Assembly (NCBI GenBank): GCA_035487355.1
Contig: DATHMF010000022.1
Location: 140,550 to 204,549, forward strand
Direction of reading: 5' to 3'
DNA: 64,000 nucleotides
From: Terriglobales bacterium
Lineage (GTDB): Bacteria; Acidobacteriota; Terriglobia; Terriglobales; Acidobacteriaceae
Below the pieces are notes generated by a model. The model was not told the DNA's origin. It saw only the letters and a program-made list of their open reading frames with translations, and did no database searches. A program made the position numbers and the translations under genes. This document shows positions 1 to 9,400 of this stretch, piece by piece. Numbering within the stretch: the stretch's first letter is position 1; every line of letters starts with the position of its first letter.

Positions 1-1002
1 GCCCATGCGCCTGCGGGCGATCCCCACGACGCGCCACCTGCGCTGCACTGGACGCAAGGCTGGAACATTTCTCAGCCCGACGTTGTAGTGCAAATGCCAA
101 AACGGGTCTCCATTCCTGCTCACGGAGACGTGGAATATACGTACGAGATCGTGCCCACCGGCTTCAGCGAAGACAAGTGGATACAAATGTCGGAGGTCAA
201 ACCCTCAAGCCGGGAGCATGTGCATCATGCGGTGGTGTATATCCGTCCGCCAGATTCAGAGTGGCTGCGCAGTGCTCCGCTGGGTGTGCCGTTTACGGCG
301 TCAAGTCTGCGAGATGAAAAACTCCGGCGCGAGGCGCACGCGACCACCAGCGACATGCTTCTGGTCTACGCGCCCGGCAGCTCGCCTGACCGTTGGCCTG
401 ATGGCATGGCGAAATTTGTTCCGGCGCACTCCGACCTGGTTTTCCAGATGCATTACACAACCAACGGACATGCCGCAACCGACCGGACGAGTGTCGGAAT
501 TGTTTTCGCCAGGCAGCCACCCAAACAACGCATATTTACATTGCAACTGGCTAACGATCACGATGCCATCCCTATTCCAGCGGGTGCAGAAAACTACCGC
601 GTGGAAGTGCACGGCACTCTACCCAACGACGCCACACTGCTCAGCTTTTTTCCGCATATGCATCTGCGCGGGAAGCGGTTTGAGTACAACATCATTCATC
701 CGGACCGCAGCGTGGAGACACTGCTGCGCGTGAACTACAACTTCTACTGGCAGTTGAGCTACCGCTTGGCGGAGCCACGCGTGCTCAAGGCAGGCACCGA
801 ATTGCAAGCGGTGGCGTGGTATGACAATTCAAGGAACAATCTGCATAACCCGGACCCAGACAGCCCGGTCGAGTGGGGCGACCAAACTTACAACGAAATG
901 ATGGTCGGATTCTTCGACGTTGCAGTCCCGGCGAATATAGATAAGTGGCATTTCTTTATTCGTCAGCAAGACCATTTGAGTTCGCAGGAAAACGCGCATT
1001 AA
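1..1002 (+). CDS. Copper type II ascorbate-dependent monooxygenase-fold protein, C-terminal part
   Basis: The frame is open from the first base of the window, so the gene begins upstream; 333 residues are visible. The His pattern matches the two-copper PHM/DBM fold: HVHH at about visible residues 73-76 (CuA-like), FQMHY near 147, HMHLRG near 218 (CuB His-x-His) and EMMVGFF near the C-terminus (the Met-ligand region). In animals this fold hydroxylates peptides or dopamine. Bacterial members, common in Acidobacteria, are secreted and often carry an N-terminal thioredoxin or cytochrome c domain, which would lie outside the window. The substrate is unknown. It is probably exported, but the signal peptide cannot be seen. 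Confidence 0.8.
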   Translation, partial: AHAPAGDPHDAPPALHWTQGWNISQPDVVVQMPKRVSIPAHGDVEYTYEIVPTGFSEDKWIQMSEVKPSSREHVHHAVVYIRPPDSEWLRSAPLGVPFTASSLRDEKLRREAHATTSDMLLVYAPGSSPDRWPDGMAKFVPAHSDLVFQMHYTTNGHAATDRTSVGIVFARQPPKQRIFTLQLANDHDAIPIPAGAENYRVEVHGTLPNDATLLSFFPHMHLRGKRFEYNIIHPDRSVETLLRVNYNFYWQLSYRLAEPRVLKAGTELQAVAWYDNSRNNLHNPDPDSPVEWGDQTYNEMMVGFFDVAVPANIDKWHFFIRQQDHLSSQENAH

Positions 1003-1130
1003 ATTTAATGTATTCAGCGTTTTATGGGGAACTTCATCAAATTTTCAGTAAAACTTTACAAATTCTTCAACTTTTAAAAGCGGAATACGCATCTTAGAGA
1101 GTATGGCCGGAGAGAATTGAGAGGAACTCT

Positions 1131-1550
1131 TTGAACATGCAATTCAACTTTGCAAGATTCGCAAAAAGAATAGCGGTTGTTGCAACCTTCGGTGCACTCT
1201 GTTTCTTTGTTGGTGTGCCGCGCGCACATGCTGATGACCGAGACAGAGATAGGGACAGGGACCGTGCGAAATGCCAGCAACGCGTGGAAAAAGCCGAATG
1301 GAAGCTTGATGAGGCGATCCGCAAACACGGCGAATATAGCCATCAAGCGAATGACCGGCGACGCGATCTGAACGAACAACGAGAGCATTGCTGGAATGAA
1401 TTCCATAGCTATTGGAACGGCCACGACCGTCAATGGCACGATGAACACGACTGGGACCGCGACGATCACGACAGGGACCGTGATCATGACAGGGACCGCG
1501 ACCATGGTGATCATTTCCGTGATCACGACTATGATCGTGGTTCCCGCTAA
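1131..1550 (+). CDS. Asp/Arg/His-rich secreted protein
   Basis: This is a 139-residue protein with a clean Sec signal peptide (hydrophobic core VVATFGALCFFVGVP, cleavage near AHA-DD) followed by a very charged mature chain. DRDRDRDR tracts flank a central helical stretch with two Cys (AKCQQRVEKAEWKLDEA...REHCWNEF), and the tail repeats (D/H)DRD units. The start is either TTG 1131, five bases after AGAGGA, or ATG 1137. A strong rho-independent terminator follows at 1571, so it appears to be a single-gene transcript. The protein may bind metal ions or sit on the envelope, but no family is recognised. The DNA of the tail is itself repetitive (gac/cgt/cat codons). Confidence 0.7.
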   Translation: MNMQFNFARFAKRIAVVATFGALCFFVGVPRAHADDRDRDRDRDRAKCQQRVEKAEWKLDEAIRKHGEYSHQANDRRRDLNEQREHCWNEFHSYWNGHDRQWHDEHDWDRDDHDRDRDHDRDRDHGDHFRDHDYDRGSR

Positions 1551-1570
1551 TCGCGGCAAAGTTGTTTTTG

Positions 1571-1608
1571 AAACGGGCTGGAATCGTGAGTTCCAGCCCG
1601 TTTTTTTA
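1571..1608 (+). terminator. Rho-independent terminator
   Basis: A perfect 13-bp inverted repeat (AAACGGGCTGGAA / TTCCAGCCCGTTT, arms 1571-1583 and 1591-1603) with a 7-nt loop is followed directly by a T run. It lies 20 bases after the stop of the Asp/Arg-rich gene. Confidence 0.9.
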
Positions 1609-1705
1609 TGTAAAAAAGGATCCGAGCTATTCACTCTATGGGCCGCATAGTCATTTCCGCGTGACGGTCTAACCACCAACCTCAAAAACTGATATGTTAG
1701 AAATC

Positions 1706-2407
1706 ATGAAGACAATTGGACTCATCGGCGGCATGAGTTGGGAATCTTCGGTAGAGTACTACCGGCTTATCAACCAGGGAATGAAAGCACGGCTGGGCGG
1801 GCACAATAATGCCAGGAGCCTCATGGTAACTGTGAATTTCGACGAGATTGCAGTATTGCAACGTGAAGGACGCTGGGAGGAACTGGGCGCTCAAATGGCT
1901 CACGCGGCCCGCCAACTGGAAGGCGGCGGGGCCGACTTTATCCTGCTATGTACGAACACGATGCACAAATTGACACCCAATATTGAGAGCGCAGTCAAAA
2001 TTCCATTTCTCCACATTGCTGATGCGACGGCAAAGGCGATCAAAAGCGCCGGTATGAAAAAAGTGGGCCTGCTGGGGACCCGCTTTACCATGGAAGATGA
2101 ATTTTATCGGGAGCGGCTTGAGTCCAGGCATGGTATTGGAGCCGTGATCCCCAACCAGGAAGACCGCGCCGTCGTGCATCGAATTATCTATGACGAACTT
2201 TGCCACGGCACGGTTCTAGACTCTTCACGCAAAGAGTATCAACGGATTATTGAATGGCTGAAAGCAAATGGCTGTGAGGGTGTCGTACTTGGTTGCACAG
2301 AAATCACACTGCTGATCAAACCGGCCGACTCGTCACTTCCGGTTTTTGATACAACTCAGATTCATGCTGCGCAAGCCGTCGAACTGGCGGTTGAGAATGG
2401 TGCTTAG
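1706..2407 (+). CDS. Aspartate/glutamate racemase family protein
   Basis: The protein has 233 residues and belongs to the cofactor-independent two-cysteine amino-acid racemases (aspartate racemase/YgeA type). It begins MKTIGLIGGMSWESS, the usual N-terminal substrate loop. The two catalytic cysteines are in LLCTNT (C82) and LGCTEI (C197). ATG 1706 gives the family-typical start; ATG 1694 four codons upstream is possible. Neither has a good ribosome-binding site. It interconverts L- and D-amino acids in the cytoplasm; broad-specificity members are common, so the actual amino acid cannot be read. It stands alone between a terminator and a cupin gene. Confidence 0.9.
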   Translation: MKTIGLIGGMSWESSVEYYRLINQGMKARLGGHNNARSLMVTVNFDEIAVLQREGRWEELGAQMAHAARQLEGGGADFILLCTNTMHKLTPNIESAVKIPFLHIADATAKAIKSAGMKKVGLLGTRFTMEDEFYRERLESRHGIGAVIPNQEDRAVVHRIIYDELCHGTVLDSSRKEYQRIIEWLKANGCEGVVLGCTEITLLIKPADSSLPVFDTTQIHAAQAVELAVENGA

Positions 2408-2494
2408 TCCTCGGTCGTCAGACGTAGGCGTCGAGAGCGATGACTTGGCTGGTACTGGTTTGTTGCCATAAGCCGTGCCTTTTATACTGAATCC

Positions 2495-2824
2495 ATGAAA
2501 ATGGACGGATTTCCATTATCAACCACTGATTGGAGCCAGGTCTCTCCTACAAAGCATCCGGGAGAAAGCGGTTTTGCGCTTTGGCGTACCCAGACCGTGG
2601 GAGAGATTCGCGTGCGCATGGTGGAATATTCGCCGGGCTATACCGCAGACCACTGGTGCTCCAAAGGCCACATCATCCTTTGCCTGGAAGGCGAGCTCGA
2701 AACCAAAACTGCCGATGGCCAGAGCTTCACTTTGAAGCCCGGGTTCAGCTACCAGGTGAGCGACGGAAGTTCACCGCACCGCAGCTCAACCCGGGCCGGC
2801 GCAAAACTCTTCATCGTAGATTGA
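2495..2824 (+). CDS. DHCW-motif-type cupin protein
   Basis: A 109-residue single-domain cupin. The metal/active-site segment reads ADHWCSKGHIILCLEGELET and a second cupin motif follows in LKPGFSYQVSDGSSPHRSS. Its length and the D-H-x-C arrangement fit the small DHCW-motif cupins annotated across Bacteria, whose reaction is not established. ATG 2495 or ATG 2501 (three codons into the same frame) could be the start. A strong palindrome begins 40 bases downstream. Cytoplasmic; function otherwise unknown. Confidence 0.85.
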   Translation: MKMDGFPLSTTDWSQVSPTKHPGESGFALWRTQTVGEIRVRMVEYSPGYTADHWCSKGHIILCLEGELETKTADGQSFTLKPGFSYQVSDGSSPHRSSTRAGAKLFIVD

Positions 2825-2839
2825 AATTCCTAAAACTTA

Positions 2840-2905
2840 AGGAGGAATTTTATTACGTTGACTATAAGTACTTTATAACATAAAGTACTTATCATGATTC
2901 CTCCT
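2840..2905 (+). promoter_or_regulatory. Nested inverted repeat over the start of the radical SAM gene
   Basis: A perfect 13-bp inverted repeat (ATAAGTACTTTAT at 2864-2876, ATAAAGTACTTAT at 2880-2892, 3-nt spacer) ends one base before the ATG at 2894. It is nested inside a second perfect 9-bp repeat, AGGAGGAAT at 2840-2848 and ATTCCTCCT at 2897-2905. The outer left arm is the only strong Shine-Dalgarno-like sequence nearby, 45 bases from the ATG, and its partner lies within the first codons. It could be an operator for a dimeric repressor (AAGTACTT core), an RNA hairpin, or both. Confidence 0.6.
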
Positions 2906-4435
2906 GGCAAACCATTCCAACGACCCCCCAAGAAGCGCTGGATTCCGCGAGAGATGATCATAGGGCCCAAGCTGGAGGCAAGCGCCTCGCGCCTGCCGAT
3001 ACGGCAGCATTACGCTTTGCTGATCAATCCGTTCTACCCCAAGGACCCGCACGCAAGCTTTGGCAAGCACGTACTGACGCCGACCCTGGCGCTGACCAGC
3101 TTCGCGGCGGCAACGCCTGAGCATTGGCGGGTGGAATATTGGGACGAAAACCTGCTGGACGGACGTCCACCGTTTGACCCGATGCCGCAGGTGGTGGGCA
3201 TTACCGTTCACCTCACCTTCGCCCAGCGGGCATACGAACTGGCAGACTGGTACCGCGCACGGGGCGCGAAGGTAATACTCGGAGGGCTTCATGTTCTTTC
3301 TTGTCCCGAGGACTGTGCGCCTCACGCCGATGCCTTAGCTTTGGGCGACGGCGTGCAACTCTGGCCGCGAATCCTGTGCGATGTAGAAGCGGACCAACTG
3401 CAACCATGCTACATTGCAACGTATGAGAATGATTATTGCGACGATCCCGCGCCACGGCGTTCTATTCTTCCGCGTCATAGCTTCCTGACCACGACCAGCT
3501 TGATTGCGACGCGCGGCTGCCATAACCGTTGCGGCTTTTGTTATCTGGCAACCGAAGGGCTGCGCATGCCGTATCGTATGCGGCGCCCGCAGCAGGTGGC
3601 GGACGAATTTGCAGCAAACCGGGAACCCTACGCCGTGTTTATTGATAACAACCTGGGCTCGCGCAGGGACTATCTGCACGCTCTGTGCACTGCGCTGCGT
3701 CCGTTGAACAAGATATGGAGCGCGGCAGTTTCGATTGATGTTACCGATGATCCCAGCCTCATCCGCAACATGGCATTGGCAGGATGTACCGGTGTTTTTA
3801 TCGGGTTCGAATCGCTCAGCGACAACAATCTGGCCGAGGCGCACAAAAAGACTCCGAAGACCTCAGACTATGCCCGCCGGGTGCAAATGCTGCACGATTG
3901 CGGCATCCAGGTGAACGGCTCGTTCGTGTTGGGCTTTGACCATGACCGTAAAGATGTTTTTGCGCGCACCGCGGAATGGATTGAAGAAAACCGCTTGGAG
4001 TGCGCGACTTTTCATATTCTCACTCCGTATCCGGCGACGCCTCTGTTCCGGCAGATGGAAGCCCAGGGACGATTGCTGCACAAGAATTGGACCCTCTACG
4101 ACACGGGTCACACCGTATTCCAACCCAAGCACATGACTCCAGAAGAATTGGAGCAGGGTTACGGTTGGATTTACGAACGGTTGTTCTCGCACGCCTCCAT
4201 CTGGCGGCGCCGGCCCAAAGATTGGCGCGCAGCACCTCTGTATCTGGCCATGTCATATCTCTACAAGCGCTCGAACCGTTTCTGGCATCAACTGATCAAG
4301 CACGATCTTGTGCATAGCGTGTGGTCGCCGCTGGTGGAGCTGACTCGCTTGCGGCATGTCCGCTTCCGTCAACAACTCGCACGGAGCGAAGCGCCCGTCA
4401 CGACGTCCGGCCAGGTGGTCTCGGCCGGAGTTTAG
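2894..4435 (+). CDS. B12-binding-domain radical SAM protein
   Basis: A 513-residue protein. An N-terminal Rossmann-like B12-binding-type region occupies roughly residues 35-180 (VVGITVHLTFAQRAYELADWYRARGAKVILGG). A radical SAM core follows with CHNRCGFC, giving the [4Fe-4S]-ligating C209/C213/C216. Later blocks such as GCTGVFIGFESLSDNNLA and GFDHDRKDVF are typical of class B methylthiotransferase/cyclase-like radical SAM enzymes. The C-terminal 100 residues are Arg-rich and not recognised. The reaction could be a C-methylation or rearrangement on a lipid or other metabolite; the substrate is unknown. ATG 2894 is inside the palindrome; ATG 2954 is an alternative. It stands alone, so context gives no pathway. 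Confidence 0.85.
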   Translation: MIPPGKPFQRPPKKRWIPREMIIGPKLEASASRLPIRQHYALLINPFYPKDPHASFGKHVLTPTLALTSFAAATPEHWRVEYWDENLLDGRPPFDPMPQVVGITVHLTFAQRAYELADWYRARGAKVILGGLHVLSCPEDCAPHADALALGDGVQLWPRILCDVEADQLQPCYIATYENDYCDDPAPRRSILPRHSFLTTTSLIATRGCHNRCGFCYLATEGLRMPYRMRRPQQVADEFAANREPYAVFIDNNLGSRRDYLHALCTALRPLNKIWSAAVSIDVTDDPSLIRNMALAGCTGVFIGFESLSDNNLAEAHKKTPKTSDYARRVQMLHDCGIQVNGSFVLGFDHDRKDVFARTAEWIEENRLECATFHILTPYPATPLFRQMEAQGRLLHKNWTLYDTGHTVFQPKHMTPEELEQGYGWIYERLFSHASIWRRRPKDWRAAPLYLAMSYLYKRSNRFWHQLIKHDLVHSVWSPLVELTRLRHVRFRQQLARSEAPVTTSGQVVSAGV

Positions 4436-4515
4436 AAGTTGATGCTACGAGTGAGTAATTTGCCAGATGGGGGTTTGGTTGCGGAAGTCGCGGACAAAGT
4501 TTATAACTTGTTCTT

Positions 4516-5340
4516 GTGCGACAGCCAACCGTAAGACGAATCCTGGCCCTTCTCGCAATCGCCTGCGTGACCTGGATGGCTCCCTCCCGTGTTATAGCTC
4601 AGAGTGAAATAACAGTTTCCAGTTGCCTCAAACAGACGAAGATTCCAATCACCTTCCAGATTGATTGCACTCACATTAAAGATACGGCGACGCAGCAACT
4701 CTGCCGACCCTTCATTGAAAATCAGGCGTGCAAGGTTTTTCCCGCCTACCGCAAGATCACCGGCATCAAGCTGGAAGAGATCTGCCCCTCACTCAAGTTT
4801 ACGATCTATGATGATGACAACTGGCCCCACCCCAAAGGTGAGGGCGGCCTGGCATTACATTGCGCGGTGGATTACCTCTCCCAGTATTCCGTGAAATTCA
4901 GGTCCGATTCAAAGCTGGGCCCGTATGACGTCCATGAGCTTCTTCATGAATATCAGCTTGCTCTTGGACCGCTTCCCGAAGCGCACGTCCTTTTTACCTC
5001 AAGCATGGCCGAGGCAATGCGTGAAATTGGCGACACTGAACAATATGAAGTAAGACTCAAGCGTATGAAAGAAGAGGCCCAGAGGCTCAAGGAAAAGCTC
5101 GAGAGCGATAAGGGCAAATCCGCCACTGATGCATGCAAACTTGCCCAGACTCAAGTTGAAGAAAGTTTGTACCTTGAGAACAGCAAGAATGTTTACATGT
5201 TTTACCTCAAGCTGCCTCCTGGCAAGGGCACAAGCCAGGCTGATCGAGAAGCGCGATTCAATCGCATGTTCTACGTGGTTGCAGGGGGCAAGGGACCTGT
5301 CAAACAATTCTTGATTGATCACGGATGCTCACCGTTCTAA
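4516..5340 (+). CDS. Secreted protein with HELLH zincin-like motif
   Basis: A 274-residue protein beginning at GTG 4516 with a Sec signal peptide (ILALLAIACVTWMAPSRVIAQ). The mature part contains several Cys (an SSC...DC...LC...AC pattern), then YDVHELLHEYQ with H140, E141 and H144. That is an HExxH zinc-peptidase-like motif in a predicted helix. A charged helical segment follows (YEVRLKRMKEEAQRLKEKLES, about residues 175-200). No third zinc ligand can be assigned with confidence and no family is recognised. It could be a periplasmic metallopeptidase or an inactive relative. The motif may also be chance, since the flanks are not a textbook gluzincin. Confidence 0.6.
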   Translation: MRQPTVRRILALLAIACVTWMAPSRVIAQSEITVSSCLKQTKIPITFQIDCTHIKDTATQQLCRPFIENQACKVFPAYRKITGIKLEEICPSLKFTIYDDDNWPHPKGEGGLALHCAVDYLSQYSVKFRSDSKLGPYDVHELLHEYQLALGPLPEAHVLFTSSMAEAMREIGDTEQYEVRLKRMKEEAQRLKEKLESDKGKSATDACKLAQTQVEESLYLENSKNVYMFYLKLPPGKGTSQADREARFNRMFYVVAGGKGPVKQFLIDHGCSPF

Positions 5341-5439
5341 GCAGTCCTTGGGTTGAAAGCTCATTGACGCAAGAACGAATGCCCTGAAGACAAAGAACTA
5401 AATTCCTGATCAAAGATCCATTCCATCGGAACGACGCAA

Positions 5440-5811
5440 ATGTCTATAACTCTCAAAGTTGATCATGACCGAAGCTGGGCGTATGTAAAGGCGGAAGGGT
5501 CAATTACCCTGGCGGAGATCAAACAGCACCTTGAAGAAGAACGGCGCGCGCGCGGCTTGGCGTACCCCGAGTTGGTTGATGCACGCGCCGCAAAGGTTCC
5601 ACTTTCCTGCGAAGAAATCTATCAACTGATTGACGTGCTGAAAAACCTGGCGAAACAGGAGCGGCTGGGGCCAACCGCCATCGTGGTTTCCAGTGACGTC
5701 AATTACGGGATACTGCGTATGGTGGAAACCCTGCTGGCGGAAGTAACGCAAATCCGGCCCTTTCGGGACTTCCACGAAGCCGAAGTTTGGCTCGCCCAGC
5801 AGCAAGCGTAA
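5440..5811 (+). CDS. STAS/SpoIIAA-like small protein
   Basis: A 123-residue cytoplasmic protein starting MSITLKVDHDRSWAYVKAEGSITLAEI. The alternating beta/alpha pattern includes a central PELVDARAAKV strand-turn and a helix-rich C-terminus ending in FHEAEVWLAQQ. This matches the SpoIIAA/STAS-like proteins common in Acidobacteria and Bacteroidetes. In characterised STAS proteins such segments bind partner proteins or small ligands; no phosphorylatable Ser equivalent is evident here. It has no apparent operon partner. The fold call is by pattern and moderately secure; the function is unknown. Confidence 0.65.
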   Translation: MSITLKVDHDRSWAYVKAEGSITLAEIKQHLEEERRARGLAYPELVDARAAKVPLSCEEIYQLIDVLKNLAKQERLGPTAIVVSSDVNYGILRMVETLLAEVTQIRPFRDFHEAEVWLAQQQA

Positions 5812-6010
5812 AGGTGGCCCCATTCTGGTTTAGAGCCCAAATCGGGAATGGGAATAGAGCATTCCTTTCGCCGGCTCCAGTTTGCTGCCAAAGCATCAAA
5901 ATTTACATGACTTTACACATTATTTACAATATTTTGACAATTCCATAGTTCTGCTGCACCATCATTACTGTCTTAGGTAAAACTTATCCCCAGCACTTTA
6001 AGGAGCTCCT

Positions 6011-6208
6011 ATGAAACGAACCTTTGGTGTAGTTCTATCTGTTTTAATCCTTTTACTGGCTGGTACGGCAGGAACGCAGAAGCCGCAACCTCGTGCGCAT
6101 CTGCATCCTGCGTATTATGATACCGCTCCCAATTCGGACGACCAACAATGTGATCCGAGCGTACAAGGTTGTCCCCAAATTCCACCTCCGTGTCCCCCTT
6201 GTCACTGA
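6011..6208 (+). CDS. Small secreted Pro/Cys-rich peptide
   Basis: A 65-residue ORF preceded by a strong ribosome-binding site (AAGGAG, 5999-6004). The first 22 residues form a signal peptide (TFGVVLSVLILLLAGTAGT). The mature peptide of about 43 residues ends QCDPSVQGCPQIPPPCPPCH, with four Cys and a polyproline character, which may mean disulfides or metal binding outside the cytoplasm. No homologous family is recognised. The upstream 100 bases are AT-rich and hold plausible promoter sequence but no clear -10/-35 pair. Confidence 0.55.
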   Translation: MKRTFGVVLSVLILLLAGTAGTQKPQPRAHLHPAYYDTAPNSDDQQCDPSVQGCPQIPPPCPPCH

Positions 6209-6408
6209 GGAAAGGCTCTCGGAATGGGCTTCGCATAGGGCAGTTCATAAACCCTAAACTAAAATAGGGTGATAGTTGTGTGAGCCAACTATGGAGGCCC
6301 AAACTTTTTATTAAGGCAACCCAGTTTCCGTTTTCCGGGATGATTTGCGCCTGGTCGTCCAGACAGATAGCTTAAACGGAAGCTCAGACATATTCTCCTA
6401 CGCAGATT

Positions 6409-9400
6409 ATGCGAATGAAGTTACGCAACCTCGTCATTTCCCAGACTGTATTCTTTTTATTAACTCTTTGTACTTTCGGCCAAACTGCGTCTAATCTGAA
6501 ACATTCGGTTACAGATGCTTTGGGAGAACCCACCAGGGGAATCGTAGTCGAAAAGGTTGACAAAAACTCTACTGCCGACAAAGCGGGATTTAAGGAAGGC
6601 GACATACTGTTAGATTGGACCCGTGATGACGCCAAGGGCAAAATGGATTCGCCCTTTGATCTGCTCCAAATACAAATCGAGCAGGCCTCCCGGGGAGCAG
6701 TAAGCATTGAAGGACTAAGAGGCACGGAAACCCGGGTTTGGATATTGGAGACTGATACTTGGGGCATCAAGGTGCGCCCGAATCTTCCCGAGGTCCTGCT
6801 GGTGATTTATCGAGAAGGCCAGGAATTGGCCAAGGCCGGCAAGCCGGCGCAGGCGGCGGAACGTTGGCGCGTGGCCGCAGTCGAGGCGCAAAAATCCCAA
6901 CCAGTATGGGTTAGCTCCTGGTTGATGTTTCATGCCGCCGATCTTTTAGCTGGAGAACGGCAATGGGAGGAAGCCGATGCTTATTATCGAAAGGCTATTG
7001 AACAGGCACAAGAAGCCGGGGCGGCATTCAAGGCTCGATTACTTCAGGAATGGGGCAGCACTTACAGAGATCGAAGCGATTGGGAAAATGCAGAAAAGTA
7101 TTACCGACAGGCACTGCTAGAGAGGCAGAAGCTGGGAACCGATACTGTCAGTATCGCGCTAAACCTCCAATATCTTGGCGTGGCGACGTGGAATCAAAAC
7201 GATCTGGCAAGCTGTGAAGAGTACTACCGCCAGGCTTCTACGATCATGGAGAAGTTGGTTCCAGAAAGCCTCTACGCCGCTTCAAGCTTGAATGCCCTCG
7301 GGAATGTTTACTATGGACGTGGTGATCTGGCTAAAGCAGAGGATTACTATCGGCGTGCGCTGGCAATCCAAAAGAAACTTTCCCCTGGCAGTCTCAGTGT
7401 CTCAGCAAGCATCAGCAATCTTGGACTGATTGCTCTTCAACGCGGTGATCCAGCCAAAGCTGAAGAGTACTTAAAGCAAGCTTTGGGAATTCTGGAGAAA
7501 TTGGATCCCAATGGTCTCAGGGCTGCACACGTTCTGACGGACCTTGGAGATGCTGTTCTGGATCGAGGCGATCCAACAAAGGCAGAGGAATACTACCAAC
7601 AAGGGCTCGCTATTCGAAAGAGGCTCGCGCCTGAAACTCTGGTTGCTGCAATGAGTCTTGGGAGTCTCGGTGATCTTGCTCAATACCGGAGTAATGGAGC
7701 CAAGGCGGAAGAATACTATCGTCAAGCTCTGGCGATCGAGGAGAAAGTAGCTCCTGGAAGCTTATACATTGCCCTTACCTTTAAGGGGTTAGGCGATGTA
7801 GTTCAGAGCCGCGGTGATCTGGCTAAAGCCGAGGAGTACTACCGTCAAGCTCTGGCGATCCAGGAAAAGCTGGCGTCTGGCAGTAAGTACCATGCCGCAA
7901 CACTTGCTGCTCTAGCCAGCATCATGCGTCAGAAACAGCGGCCCGATGCTGCTGCGCAACTGTTCGATCAAGCCTTAACTGCACTGGAGAGTCAAACCGC
8001 CCGCCTGGGTGGAGTGGATGAAGACCGATTCCGGTTTCGCGCTAAATATGACAGCTATTACGAGGATTACATAGAGCTCCTTATCGCCGAGCAACAGCCT
8101 GAGCTTGCCTTTCAGGTACTCGAGCGCTCACGGGCCCGAACGTTGCTGGAAACCCTGGCTATGGGTCGCATAGATATCCACACCGGAGTGACCCCGGACC
8201 TGCTCGAACAGGAACGCTCCTTGCAACAGTTGTATACTGCCAAGTCAAACCGGCGACTCCAGTTTCTCAACAGTACCCATTCACAAGAGCAGCTCATTGC
8301 AATTGACAAAGAGATCAAGGAGCTTCTGGAGAAATACCAGGATGTGGAAGGACAAATTCGAGCGAGCAGCCCCGGCTATGCTGCGCTCACCCAGCCGCGG
8401 CCTCTAAGCACCAAGGAAATCCAGAAGCAATTGCTCGATGACGGCACACTTTTGCTGGAATACTCGCTGGGTGAAGAGCGCAGCTATGTTTTTGCTGTAA
8501 CTCCAAACACGCTGGTTGCGTACAAGTTACCCAAGCGCGCCTTGATCGAAGGGGCAGCGCGCCAAGTGTACTCTTCTCTGACCGCACGAAACAGCCGCAA
8601 GAAAGGCGAGGACTTCCTGGAGTGGCAGGCCCGGGTGGAGAAAGCCGAAGTAGAATATCCAAAGGCGGCGAGCGAGCTGAGCCGAATGATACTGGGACCT
8701 GTAGCCGGCGAGCTCAAAGCGAAACGGCTACTGATCGTCAGTGATGGCGCGCTGCATTACATTCCCTTTGCAGCTCTGCCGATTCCGAAAGCATCCACGG
8801 CTGTCAGCAGACCAGCAGTCCCGCTCATTGTGAAACACGAAATTGTAAATTTGCCTTCGGCGTCAGTTTTATCGGTGCTGCGGCAGGAGAGGATGGGCCG
8901 GGAGAGGGCGCCCAAGGCAGTTGCCGTGCTCGCCGACCCTGTTTTTGACGACGCAGACGTACGGCTGCAGCGAGCAACAGATCAAGAGCAGGGGCCGAAC
9001 CGCATGGCCATGCGGGGAGAAGAAAATGATGAAGAAGATTTATCTGACGGCCAGTTGACGCGCTCTGCAGCAGACGTAGGTTTGGGAACGCAAGGAAAAG
9101 TACCGTTCCCACGGCTGCCACTGACACGGCAAGAGGCCGACAGCATTATGACAATGACCCCTGCCGGAGAAGGCATGGTGGCCCTCGACTTTAACGCGAG
9201 CCGCGCAACCGCGGTCAGTAAAAGTCTGGCGCAATATCGAATCGTGCACTTTGCCACCCACGGAATACTGAACAGCCAGCATCCGCAGTTGTCGGGCCTG
9301 GTGTTGTCGTTGGTCAATGCAAAAGGAAGACCGCAGAATGGTTTTCTTGGACTGCAGGATATTTATAACTTGAATCTGCCGGCGGAGTTGGTCGTACTGA

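Noticed and set aside
1230..1550. Repeated gac/cgt-rich DNA that could look like a repeat array
   Set aside because: It is the coding sequence of the Asp/Arg-rich secreted protein, not a CRISPR array; there are no spacers of constant length.
7000..7950. Periodic DNA similarity of about 126 bases
   Set aside because: It follows from the kinesin-light-chain-type TPRs in the CHAT protein.
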